Assembly: GCA_001295775.1 (NCBI GenBank)
Contig: LJIA01000009.1
Span: 1 to 64,000, forward strand
DNA from: a beta proteobacterium AAP99
GTDB lineage: Bacteria > Pseudomonadota > Gammaproteobacteria > Burkholderiales > Burkholderiaceae_C
Length of the DNA: 64,000 bases
Reading direction: 5' to 3'
The position numbers were made by a program, and so were the translations under genes. Positions 38,190-45,484 of this stretch are shown piece after piece. The notes under the pieces were generated by a model. It was not told the origin of the DNA and made no database searches. It saw only the letters and a program-made list of their open reading frames with translations. Every line of letters starts with the position of its first letter. Position 1 is the stretch's first letter.

Positions 38190-38804
38190 CTAGCTGGCCT
38201 GGCGCTGCGCGATCAGTGCGTCCAGCTGCTCGCTGATCCTGTGTAGCAGCACCGTCTGGGTGCTGATCTGCTTGAGCAGCTCTGCATCGGCGCCTGCGGC
38301 GGCTTGTGCCGGGCTGGCCGCAAGCGCTGCTGCATGCGCAGCGGGGCTATGGCGCTGGCGCAGTTCGTCGCGCGCGCTCAGGATGCGGTCGCGAAAGGCG
38401 TGCGCATCGATGATGCCGACCAGCGACATGTCGTGCGCCTGACCCGCACTCTGGCCGGCGGTCTCGAACTTGAGCGTGGCCAGATGGAACTGCCGCAGCA
38501 GCGGGCCTTCGATGAAGGTCACGTCCTGAATGTTCTCCAGCGGGATGGTGCGCTCTACCTGAAACAGGATGCCCTTGCGAAAGCGCACCGTGCGGTCGCT
38601 CAGCTCGCACTCCAGCTTGTCGAAGTAGTGGCGCGCCCACCATTGGCCCACGCCCAGCACCCAGATGATGGCCAGCGGGATGCCCACCACCGTGATCGCC
38701 AGCGTGATCGCCCCCACCAGCACCAGATAGCTGCGGTACAGCGGGTTGAATTGGGCGCGGCGCGGCAGATCCGGCGCGTGGGGCGGGGCAGTGTCGTTGT
38801 GCAT
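38190..38804 (-). CDS. Bacterial PH-domain membrane protein (YdbT/DUF304-like)
   Basis: A 204-residue protein. Residues 20-55 hold two close membrane segments (YLVLVGAITLAITVVGIPLAIIWVLGVGQWW), followed by the bPH_2 domain: LECELSDRTVRFRKGILFQVERTIPLENIQDVTFIEGPLLRQFHLATLKFETA. The final 60 residues are Ala-rich and helical (LLKQISTQTVLLHRISEQLDALIAQ) and may form a coiled coil. These proteins are membrane-associated with unknown role. The ATG at 38804 gives the typical MHNDTAPP start; the extended frame upstream is unconserved. Confidence 0.88.
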   Translation of the reverse strand: MHNDTAPPHAPDLPRRAQFNPLYRSYLVLVGAITLAITVVGIPLAIIWVLGVGQWWARHYFDKLECELSDRTVRFRKGILFQVERTIPLENIQDVTFIEGPLLRQFHLATLKFETAGQSAGQAHDMSLVGIIDAHAFRDRILSARDELRQRHSPAAHAAALAASPAQAAAGADAELLKQISTQTVLLHRISEQLDALIAQRQAS

Positions 38805-39074
38805 GGCGGCACTGTAGCGGCGCACTGGGGCAGAAGGCAGCCCGCCTGCTGCAGCGCGCCATCGAAAGTTGCTGACCACATAGCAACCGATCATTGCCTG
38901 CGCCGTGCCACGCGCCTATGAATCGCCCGCGCCGCGCAGCGTTCATGCGCTGTTCAAGAACGCTTCGGCGCACGCAGCACCGCCGTACCCGCAGCACCGC
39001 ATCACAAGAAGAGAAGCCGCCGGTCCAAGCCGCACCCCTGCGCGCGCCGGCTCATCCCACGAGGAGACTCACTG

Positions 39075-40211
39075 ATGTTCGCTCTGTCCGCTCTGCGGGC
39101 GGTGGCGCTGGGCGGCCGCATGCCGCGCACGCTGCTGGCCGCGCTGTTTGCTCCACTGTTCGCTCTGCTCTCGCTGATCGCCCCGCACGCCCATGCGCAG
39201 TCCGCGCTGGACCGCGCCAACTTCGACAGCCTGGACGTTGCCATCTACTGGTACGGCGCCAACAACGTCAATCAGCGCGCCGTGCCCGGCCAGTTCAATC
39301 CCTTCTTCAACCCGGCGCGGCCCACGGTCATCTACATGCATGGCTGGCAGCCGAACACGGTGCAAAGTCTGTCGCGCGAGACCTTTAACCGCAGCGAACT
39401 CAACAGCAACGGCGACGTGGCCCGCCCCTGGATCGACCGCGGCTGGAACGTGGGCATCTTCTACTGGAACCAGTACGCCGACGAAGGCGAGGTCAAGGAC
39501 GCCGAGGCCAAGATCTACACCGCCGCCGGCCCGCGCCAGATGCGCTGGCGCAATGCCGCCGGCAACTACACGGCCGGCCCCGCACAGAGCGTGACGGCGC
39601 AGTTCATCAGCGTGTACCGCGCCGCCATGAGCGGGTACACGGGCAACCAGGTGCGCCTGGTCGGGCATTCGCTGGGCGCGCAGCTGGCCATCAATTCCGC
39701 CACCGAGCTGCTGCGCCTGTTCAATGCGGGCAGCCTGCCAGCCAACCAGACACCGCTGCGCGTGGCCCTGCTGGACGCCGCCTTCCTGAATGGCGCCCGC
39801 GACTACCTGGGCGGCAAATGGCCTGGCGAGGTGGCGCGCGACAACGTGAGCGCCAATCGCGGCACCCTCAGCTACGAGTACTACCGCACCAGCGGCGCCA
39901 CCAGCAACGGCTTCATCGGCGACACCAACCAGGGCCTCATCGACATGGTGACGATGACCGAGATCAAGCCCTGGTACTTCAACGCCTTCGAGATCGACAA
40001 GAAGCACCGCATGGCCCCCGGCTGGTACTTCGAGAGCATGAGTACCTCCGTCAAGGTCAAGTGCACCGGGCGGCCGGCACTCTCGGCCAGCCTGGACAAC
40101 GCCACCCTGCGCAGCTACGCCAACGCCGCCACCAAGTTCGAGCAGCTCGACGGCAAGTACACCCGCGGCGTGAGCGACGACACCTTCGACCAGAAGGGCG
40201 ACGGCTGCTGA
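39075..40211 (+). CDS. Secreted lipase-like alpha/beta hydrolase
   Basis: A 378-residue exported protein with signal peptide (FAPLFALLSLIAPHAHAQ). The hydrolase core includes the oxyanion region TVIYMHGWQPN and the nucleophile elbow VRLVGHSLGAQLAI with Ser in GHSLG, as in pancreatic-type lipases. Likely acid and base residues are in LLDAAFLNG and near the C-terminal half but cannot be fixed. Several cysteines near the end (KVKCTGRP, KGDGC) could pair. The ATG at 39075 has AGGAG ten bases upstream. Substrate may be a lipid or ester; unknown. A terminator follows. Confidence 0.85.
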   Translation: MFALSALRAVALGGRMPRTLLAALFAPLFALLSLIAPHAHAQSALDRANFDSLDVAIYWYGANNVNQRAVPGQFNPFFNPARPTVIYMHGWQPNTVQSLSRETFNRSELNSNGDVARPWIDRGWNVGIFYWNQYADEGEVKDAEAKIYTAAGPRQMRWRNAAGNYTAGPAQSVTAQFISVYRAAMSGYTGNQVRLVGHSLGAQLAINSATELLRLFNAGSLPANQTPLRVALLDAAFLNGARDYLGGKWPGEVARDNVSANRGTLSYEYYRTSGATSNGFIGDTNQGLIDMVTMTEIKPWYFNAFEIDKKHRMAPGWYFESMSTSVKVKCTGRPALSASLDNATLRSYANAATKFEQLDGKYTRGVSDDTFDQKGDGC

Positions 40212-40249
40212 GACCATCGCGTCGGTCAGCACTCGGACCGGCCTGCGCA

Positions 40250-40292
40250 GGCGGCCCCGCAAAAAGGCACTGCGCGGGCCGCCTCACTTTTT
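40250..40292 (+). terminator. Likely terminator after the lipase-like gene
   Basis: GGCGGCCC at 40250-40257 pairs with GGGCCGCC at 40276-40283, extended by two more pairs across a bulge, and is followed by TCACTTTTT. The loop itself contains five A residues. Confidence 0.6.
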
Positions 40293-40386
40293 GGGAAGAT
40301 TGCGTCCTGGACCGTGCTGCAGCCTCATGCCCGCAGCCCGCCCAGGCATCCTCGCCGCGCACCCACCTTCACCTTCAGGATCAGCC

Positions 40387-41073
40387 TTGATTCGTTCTCT
40401 CGCATTCAGCAGCCTGTGCCTGCTTGCCAGCACCCTCGCTCACGCCCAGAGCGCCGCACCGGCACCGGCGCCGCAGACACCGCCCGCGCCGCAGGCACCT
40501 TCGGCGGCTGAGCCGCTGCCCACACCCGTGGCGCCGCCGCGGGTGCCGCAAGTCACCAACACCCCGGCGGCGGAGCCCGCCCTGCAGCCGCGCCTGTACC
40601 TGGGTTTGGACCTCGGCGGCTCGTACAACCGCGTGCGTGGCATCAATGGTCTGGAGATCGAGGCTCGCGTGGGGCTGTCCACAACGGGCACGCTGGGTGT
40701 GCAACTGACCGATCGCATCGCGGTGGAAGCCACCTACGCCAACTATGACGACATCGACATCCCGGGCTTCTTCTTCGGCTCGGCCCGCGTCAAGCAAAGC
40801 GCCGTGGGGCTGGCCGGCGTGGTGAACGGCGAGTTCAACGAGGTCACGCGCGTCTACGGCCGTCTGGGCTTTGCCGACGGCCGCCAGAAGGTCGATCAGC
40901 CCAACGTGGTGCTGCGCAACCGCAGCAAGACCACGCTGGTGTATGGCATCGGCACCGAGATGCGTCTGGGCCAGAGCCTGTCTTTCACGCTCGGCGTGGA
41001 CTTCATCCGCGACTTTGCCGGCAGCGGCGAAAACCTGCGCGACATCCGTACCGGGGTGCGCTGGCGGTTCTGA
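40387..41073 (+). CDS. Outer-membrane beta-barrel (porin-family) protein
   Basis: A 228-residue exported protein. The start is taken as TTG at 40387, which has AGGA seven bases upstream and begins the signal peptide (IRSLAFSSLCLLASTLAHAQ). A Pro/Ala-rich linker (about 22-58) is followed by barrel strands: RLYLGLDLGGSYNRVRG, VGLSTTGTLGVQLTDRIAVEATYANYDDI, FNEVTRVYGRLGFADGR and a terminal VRWRF ending in Phe. This matches OmpA-like 8-strand barrels. An ATG at 40327 in frame would add 20 residues that do not look like a leader. Confidence 0.82.
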   Translation: MIRSLAFSSLCLLASTLAHAQSAAPAPAPQTPPAPQAPSAAEPLPTPVAPPRVPQVTNTPAAEPALQPRLYLGLDLGGSYNRVRGINGLEIEARVGLSTTGTLGVQLTDRIAVEATYANYDDIDIPGFFFGSARVKQSAVGLAGVVNGEFNEVTRVYGRLGFADGRQKVDQPNVVLRNRSKTTLVYGIGTEMRLGQSLSFTLGVDFIRDFAGSGENLRDIRTGVRWRF

Positions 41074-41118
41074 AGCGCCGGGCGTTGAACGACGGTGTCG
41101 TTCGTCTCTATCGACACA

Positions 41119-41151
41119 AAAGGCCATCCAGTGTTGAGCTGGATGGCCTTT
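41119..41151. terminator. Strong rho-independent terminator
   Basis: A 13-bp perfect stem, AAAGGCCATCCAG (41119-41131) and CTGGATGGCCTTT (41139-41151), with a 7-base loop, lies 45 bases after the barrel gene stop. Its right arm runs into the dispersed repeat copy at 41145. Confidence 0.85.
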
Positions 41152-41212
41152 CCGCTTGTCTGGTGCGGTTCTCCAGCCACTTTGGTCTGAAGAACCGCAT
41201 GAATGCTGGATC
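41145..41212 (-). repeat. Dispersed intergenic repeat, family 1, copy A
   Basis: On the minus strand this 68-base stretch shares CCAGCATTCATGCG, CCAAAGTGGCTGGAGAA and CCAGACAAGCGGAAAGGC with copy B at 42629 in the same order and spacing. A 9-bp inverted repeat (TGCGGTTCT at 41164-41172 and AGAACCGCA at 41191-41199) encloses the conserved core. It lies between two convergent genes. Confidence 0.75.
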
Positions 41213-41251
41213 CAGCCCTTTGCACCCGGGCTTGGGACACGGCGCGCAGCC

Positions 41252-41788
41252 CTAGCTGCAGCCCAGCTTGCCGCGCTCTGCCGTGAGCCGCGCGCGTTCC
41301 TCGCGCAGCCAGCTGGCGCCTTGCGCCGCGTTGGGCTGGGCGAGTTCCTTGTCCACGTTGGCCAGCTTCACGCTCAAGGCGCTGCAGCGCTCGCTGCGCT
41401 GCTTGGGGTCCATCGCAGGGGCGCCACCCGCGCCGGCAGCCCCCGCTGTGCCCGCCGCCGCTGCACCCGGCGCGAAGCTCATGCCCTGGGGCACCACCAC
41501 GTCCACCTTGCTTTGCTGCGCGCCACTCGGGCAGGGGCTGTTGCGGTATTCCACGCCGCTCGCGGTCTCGCAGCGGAACATCGCCTGCCCCGTGCCACCC
41601 GCTGCCGCGCCAGCCGCGCCCGCGGGTTTGGCGCCCGCCGCCGGCCACTTGGGCGCCGTGGCCACGCCGCCCTTCATGACCTTGGTTTCCGCCGGCGTCT
41701 TGATCCAGTCCCAGGCCAGCCACAGGCCGCCACCGGCAATCGCCGCCACGGCGGCAAAACCCAACATGCGTTTGCGTGAGTCGTCCAT
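41252..41788 (-). CDS. DUF4124-like membrane-anchored protein
   Basis: A 178-residue protein with one N-terminal membrane segment (MLGFAAVAAIAGGGLWLAW), an Ala/Gly-rich linker, then the short motif AMFRCETASGVEYRNSPCPSG, which resembles the DUF4124 box (YRC-x-GxxxYxxxPC). A charged C-terminal helix with two further cysteines (ERCSAL, KLGCS) follows. The cysteines probably form disulfides in the periplasm. The next gene upstream is a clear paralogue. No function is known. Confidence 0.82.
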   Translation of the reverse strand: MDDSRKRMLGFAAVAAIAGGGLWLAWDWIKTPAETKVMKGGVATAPKWPAAGAKPAGAAGAAAGGTGQAMFRCETASGVEYRNSPCPSGAQQSKVDVVVPQGMSFAPGAAAAGTAGAAGAGGAPAMDPKQRSERCSALSVKLANVDKELAQPNAAQGASWLREERARLTAERGKLGCS

Positions 41789-41956
41789 GCATCAAGGGTA
41801 GCCCGTCCACGCAGCGCGAGGCGGCATTGTGGCCGGGGCGTCGCACGCCTCCCGGGCCTGCGGGCGGCACGAGCGCAGAGCTGCGTGGCATCTACTGCAT
41901 GGTGGAAGCCGAAGCGTTCCCCGGGTCAGGCACACCGCAAGACAGTGCATCCGCTG

Positions 41957-42529
41957 CTATCTGCAGCCAGCAGCGCTTTTCTCCGCGTTGAGCTTGTGCC
42001 AGCGATCGCGCCAGTAGTCCATGTCACCGGCCGAGCCGCCGGTTCGGGCCTGGGCGTTCACATGCGCGATCTCGGCGTCGATCTCTGCGCAGCTGCGGTT
42101 CAGCGTAGGTGCGGGCACGCCGAAGCGAGCCTGCGGCGCGGCCGACGGCTCCGTCGTGCGCTGGGCCGGGCGGTCCAGGCCGGAACGAGCGAACGCCGGG
42201 TTGTAGACCGGGCGGCTGTCATAGCCCTGCGGAATCACCACATCCACTGCCGCCTGCCTGCCGGCCGGGCAGGGCGTGTTGCGGTATTCCGTGCCCTGCG
42301 CGGTTTCGCATCGGTACAGGCCGGTGGGTGAGCGCGCCTGGCCCGGCGCGGGCATGGCCAGCGGTGTGCCGGGCTTCACGGTGCCGTCTTGCGCCGCGCC
42401 ACCCGCAGGCGCACCCGGCGTCATACTCGGCGGCGCAGACACCAGCGAGCGCGAGGCCCACCACAGGCCGCCAGCCACCACCAGTAGCGCGAGCGCAAGG
42501 CTCAGCAATCGAATCGCCCAATCCTTCAT
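41957..42529 (-). CDS. DUF4124-like membrane-anchored protein (paralogue)
   Basis: A 190-residue paralogue of the downstream gene: membrane segment LLSLALALLVVAGGLWWAS, Pro-rich linker, GLYRCETAQGTEYRNTPCPAGRQAAVDVVIPQGYDSRP and a C-terminal charged helix ending SAAGCR with matching cysteines (RSCAEID). The phrase VDVVVPQG/VDVVIPQG is shared by both proteins. The ATG at 42529 starts directly before the membrane helix. The pair probably arose by tandem duplication. Confidence 0.82.
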   Translation of the reverse strand: MKDWAIRLLSLALALLVVAGGLWWASRSLVSAPPSMTPGAPAGGAAQDGTVKPGTPLAMPAPGQARSPTGLYRCETAQGTEYRNTPCPAGRQAAVDVVIPQGYDSRPVYNPAFARSGLDRPAQRTTEPSAAPQARFGVPAPTLNRSCAEIDAEIAHVNAQARTGGSAGDMDYWRDRWHKLNAEKSAAGCR

Positions 42530-42628
42530 GGCGCGCAGGGTAGCGGTTGCGGCGGCTGGGTGCGTGGCCGAGTGCCGGCACATTCCTCCAGGCTGTGGAG
42601 CCGCCAAGCCCGGGCAGGATGTGCAAGA

Positions 42629-42693
42629 CCCAGCATTCATGCGCCTTTCCAGGCCAAAGTGGCTGGAGAATGGCTCCAGACAAGCGGAAAGGC
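42629..42693 (+). repeat. Dispersed intergenic repeat, family 1, copy B
   Basis: This plus-strand copy carries CCAGCATTCATGCG, CCAAAGTGGCTGGAGAA and CCAGACAAGCGGAAAGGC. An 8-bp inverted repeat (GCCTTTCC at 42643-42650, GGAAAGGC at 42686-42693) frames the core. The arms differ in sequence and position from copy A, but a stem is kept. Confidence 0.75.
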
Positions 42694-42735
42694 ACTTCAG
42701 CGGCGCGCTGCCGCTCCCGCAGGATGGCCTGCCGC

Positions 42736-43704
42736 TCAGCGTGCAGGCGCAGCGGGGCTTGGCGTCTGAGCGGGCGCTGACTGCGCAGGCGCGGATGCAG
42801 CGGCCGGTGTAGCGGACGTCGCGGGTGCGGCCGGCGCCTCAGCCTGCTCCCCCGGCAACTCAAACAACCAGCGCACCGCCTGCGGAAAGGCTGCGGCCCA
42901 CGCGGGTTCGTTGTGGCCGGCCTCGGGCGTGATGACGAGCGTGGTGGCGCTGCCGGCGGGGCGGGTGTCCTGCATCAGGCGCAGCATGCGCTGCGCGTCC
43001 GGCACCATGCGCGGGCTTTCCTTGCCGCCGGCGTACATGAACACCCGCACCGTGGCGGGCGCCGGCTGCTGGCGCGCAAAGCTGAAGGCCTGCTCACTGG
43101 TCCAATAGCTGGGCGACAGAATCCCCACCTTGCAGAACACCCCGGGCTGCGCATGCGCGGCATAGTGGGTCAACAAACCGCCCAAAGACGAGCCGATCAT
43201 CGCCGTGTGCTCGCATTCGGGCTTGGTGGGGTAGTTCGCGTCGATGTAGGGCTTCACCACCTCCACGATCCAGCGCAGATAGGCCGCGCCTTCCGCGGGC
43301 GGCACCTCGCCCGTGAAGTTCTCGATCGGCCAGGGCGTCAGCTCACTGATGCGCCGCGGCCCGCCATGCTCAATGCCCACCACAATCGCTTCAAACCCCA
43401 CCGTCTCCCGCAGGCGCTGCATGGCCTCCGTGATCTGCCAGGTGGCGCCGGAAAAGCTCTGCTTGGGGTCGAAGAGGTTTTGGGCGTCGTGGAGGTAGAG
43501 GACGGGGAAGCGGCGGCTAGGGCTTGGACTCACTGGAACGCTGACTACCAAGCTTCGCGGCACGCCATCCGGAGCAGGAACGCTTACGAGTCGACTGCCT
43601 TCGCGTGCTGCCGAACCCGCGGTCGCACACAGTGCAAAGGTGAATGTCCAGATCAGAGTGGTGGCACGGGCCACCGGGCTCTTAGCGAGCTGCGCGAGCC
43701 GCAT
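42736..43704 (-). CDS. Secreted esterase (PF00756-like alpha/beta hydrolase)
   Basis: A 322-residue exported hydrolase. The leader (TTLIWTFTFALCATAGSAA) is followed by PRSLVVSVPVSPSPSRRFPVLYLHDAQNLFD, the standard opening of the esterase D/Fes-like family, and by the nucleophile motif MIGSSLGGLLTHY (Ser in GSSLGG). The His is probably in TPEAGHNEPAW near the end. An Ala/Pro-rich tail of about 45 residues closes the protein. The ATG at 43704 lies inside the last 23 bases of the restriction endonuclease gene. The substrate may be a siderophore, feruloyl or short-chain ester; unknown. Confidence 0.87.
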   Translation of the reverse strand: MRLAQLAKSPVARATTLIWTFTFALCATAGSAAREGSRLVSVPAPDGVPRSLVVSVPVSPSPSRRFPVLYLHDAQNLFDPKQSFSGATWQITEAMQRLRETVGFEAIVVGIEHGGPRRISELTPWPIENFTGEVPPAEGAAYLRWIVEVVKPYIDANYPTKPECEHTAMIGSSLGGLLTHYAAHAQPGVFCKVGILSPSYWTSEQAFSFARQQPAPATVRVFMYAGGKESPRMVPDAQRMLRLMQDTRPAGSATTLVITPEAGHNEPAWAAAFPQAVRWLFELPGEQAEAPAAPATSATPAAASAPAQSAPAQTPSPAAPAR

Positions 43705-44431
43705 GAACCAGAGCACGAGCGCGCAGCGAGTCAGCAAAGCTCTGAATCGTCAGTTCAGAGTTCGGTTGACGAAATTTGCCGGACTTTCCTGAACTTTTGT
43801 CTGACAGAAAGAAGCAGGCCGCTTGGTAGCGGCGCTCACGAACCAGCCGTAGGCAAACTTGTTCGTAGCGTTGCGCGTATGAAAGCGACTGGAATGCTTC
43901 GTCCACATGGAACTCGTCGAGCTCGATTCGCTTCGTAGGTGCGTTGGCTCGATCAGCATCTTCGAGCATGAACAGGTACCCGAGCCAAGGTTCTGGCGAA
44001 GGGGCATAAAGGCCCTTCGAGTACGCCTCCCAGAAGTCTGAAGCGTTGCCGAGCGCTTCCTCAACGCGATTGTTGAAGTTGTTGCCGAAGCTGCCGACCT
44101 GACTTTTGATTTCTACCGCCGCTAGGAGTTGCCCTCGGCTGATCACGACGAGATCCCACTCCTTGCTCGGCCGGAAGTAGCCGGGCAGGGTACGGCCGCG
44201 CTTTGCGCTGTATCGCACCTCGGGGTCGGCCAGGCCTGCGCTACGGACAATGTCCGCAACCATGTTCACAAAGCCGTCAGCGTGTTTGCCGCCTGTGACT
44301 GCACCGCGGGACCCAGCATCCTTTTGGCCGCTCTTGCTGCCTTGGGCGGCTTGCTGGGTGAAACGAGTCGTCCAGAAATGTTTGACCGCTTTGGCGAGCG
44401 ACTTCTCAGCGTCAAAGCTCTGCAGGCTCAT
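43682..44431 (-). CDS. Type II restriction endonuclease, XhoI/PaeR7I family
   Basis: A 249-residue nuclease. The family signature GSRGAVTGGKHADGF (40-54) and the PD-(D/E)xK-like core EWDLVVISRGQLLAAVEIKSQVGSFGNNFNNR (Asp93, Glu107, Lys109) match the XhoI/PaeR7I family, whose members cut CTCGAG. Its ATG overlaps the stop of the methyltransferase gene (ATGA at 44428-44431). Base composition is visibly lower in GC than the flanking genes, which supports acquisition by transfer. The recognition sequence is inferred from the family and has not been shown. The 3' end overlaps the esterase start by 23 bases. Confidence 0.9.
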   Translation of the reverse strand: MSLQSFDAEKSLAKAVKHFWTTRFTQQAAQGSKSGQKDAGSRGAVTGGKHADGFVNMVADIVRSAGLADPEVRYSAKRGRTLPGYFRPSKEWDLVVISRGQLLAAVEIKSQVGSFGNNFNNRVEEALGNASDFWEAYSKGLYAPSPEPWLGYLFMLEDADRANAPTKRIELDEFHVDEAFQSLSYAQRYEQVCLRLVRERRYQAACFFLSDKSSGKSGKFRQPNSELTIQSFADSLRARALVHAARAAR

Positions 44432-45420
44432 TCTGTTTGTCCGTGCACAAGAACTTGGCGTTGCGCAAACAGGCTACGGCTCTCGCGTTCGATACGATCT
44501 TTAGCCATCTTGAAGTATGCAGGGTCCACCTCGACCCCGATGCTGTTGCGCCCCCACTTGGCTGCTGCAACAGATGTGGTTCCTGTTCCCAGGAAAGGGT
44601 CGAGTACGGTATCCCCTGCGAAGCTGAACATTCGAACAAGACGTTCCGCCAGTTCGAGCGGATACGGCGCAGGATGCTGCCTGGTTGAGGCCCCAGTCAC
44701 ACCGGACCAGATTTGCTGGAACCAGTCTCGGTGGTTCTCAGCGGAGATGACGCTGAGAAGCCGAGCGGCATGCGACGGCTTTCGGTACCCACCTGGCTTT
44801 CGCTCCATGAGAATGAACTCAATGTCATTCTTGATCACGCCGTTTGGCTCGTAAGGCTTGCCGAGAAAACCTCCACCACTACCACTTGCCTCATAAACCG
44901 CATTCGCGATCTTGTACCAAATGATGGGAGCCACGTTGGAGAAGCCAAGTCCTCGACAGTGCTCTTGGATAGAGGCGTGTAAAGGAACAACCGTGTGTTC
45001 GCCACCATTCTTGCGCCGCGAAAGACAAACGTCGCCGACGACGCATACCAATCGACCCCCCGGCACCAGCGCCCGGTAACAGTGCGCCCAGACGCGGTCG
45101 AGTTGGGTCAGGAAGGACTCGTAGTCCTCGATGTAGCCCATCTGACCTTCTGATCGGTTGTATTCCTTAAGCGTCCAGTAGGGCGGCGATGTCACGACCA
45201 AATGAACGCTGTTAGGCTCCAGAAAGTCCATCGCCCGCGAGTCGTGCAGCCAAAGATGATGACGGGTTGGGATGTGGGACAGCGCAGCATCGATCTCGCG
45301 CGTGAGAGCAGGATCTTTGGCGATCCGGGGTATCAGCGTCTGGTCATCCGCTAGGTCGCGAACGCTCGCCGGAAGAAACTGTTCCAGCGCTGGCATCTGC
45401 AGTCGTTCAGGAGCGTTCAT
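44428..45420 (-). CDS. Beta-class DNA methyltransferase of the restriction-modification pair
   Basis: A 330-residue adenine-N6 or cytosine-N4 methyltransferase. The catalytic motif TSPPYW (77-82) precedes the AdoMet-binding motif FLGTGT (276-281), the order that defines the beta class; the region between holds the target recognition domain. SPPY is more usual for N4-cytosine and some N6-adenine enzymes. M.PaeR7I, as I recall it, is a larger gamma-type enzyme, so this pairing with a XhoI-like nuclease is notable. The ATG at 45420 (MNAPERLQ) was chosen over the TTG at 45447. The gene is upstream of and coupled to the nuclease, so the methylase would be made first. Confidence 0.92.
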   Translation of the reverse strand: MNAPERLQMPALEQFLPASVRDLADDQTLIPRIAKDPALTREIDAALSHIPTRHHLWLHDSRAMDFLEPNSVHLVVTSPPYWTLKEYNRSEGQMGYIEDYESFLTQLDRVWAHCYRALVPGGRLVCVVGDVCLSRRKNGGEHTVVPLHASIQEHCRGLGFSNVAPIIWYKIANAVYEASGSGGGFLGKPYEPNGVIKNDIEFILMERKPGGYRKPSHAARLLSVISAENHRDWFQQIWSGVTGASTRQHPAPYPLELAERLVRMFSFAGDTVLDPFLGTGTTSVAAAKWGRNSIGVEVDPAYFKMAKDRIERESRSLFAQRQVLVHGQTE

Positions 45421-45484
45421 GGCTGTCTCTATTAAGTGCGCTGGCAACTAGCCGGCATCATGGTAAGCGGTGCTTTCGCTTGCA

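Noticed and set aside
39890-39915. TSGAT in the lipase-like protein as a flavinylation site
   Set aside because: The Asp three residues before the Ser is missing, the motif lies in a hydrolase, and no flavin gene is nearby; a chance match.
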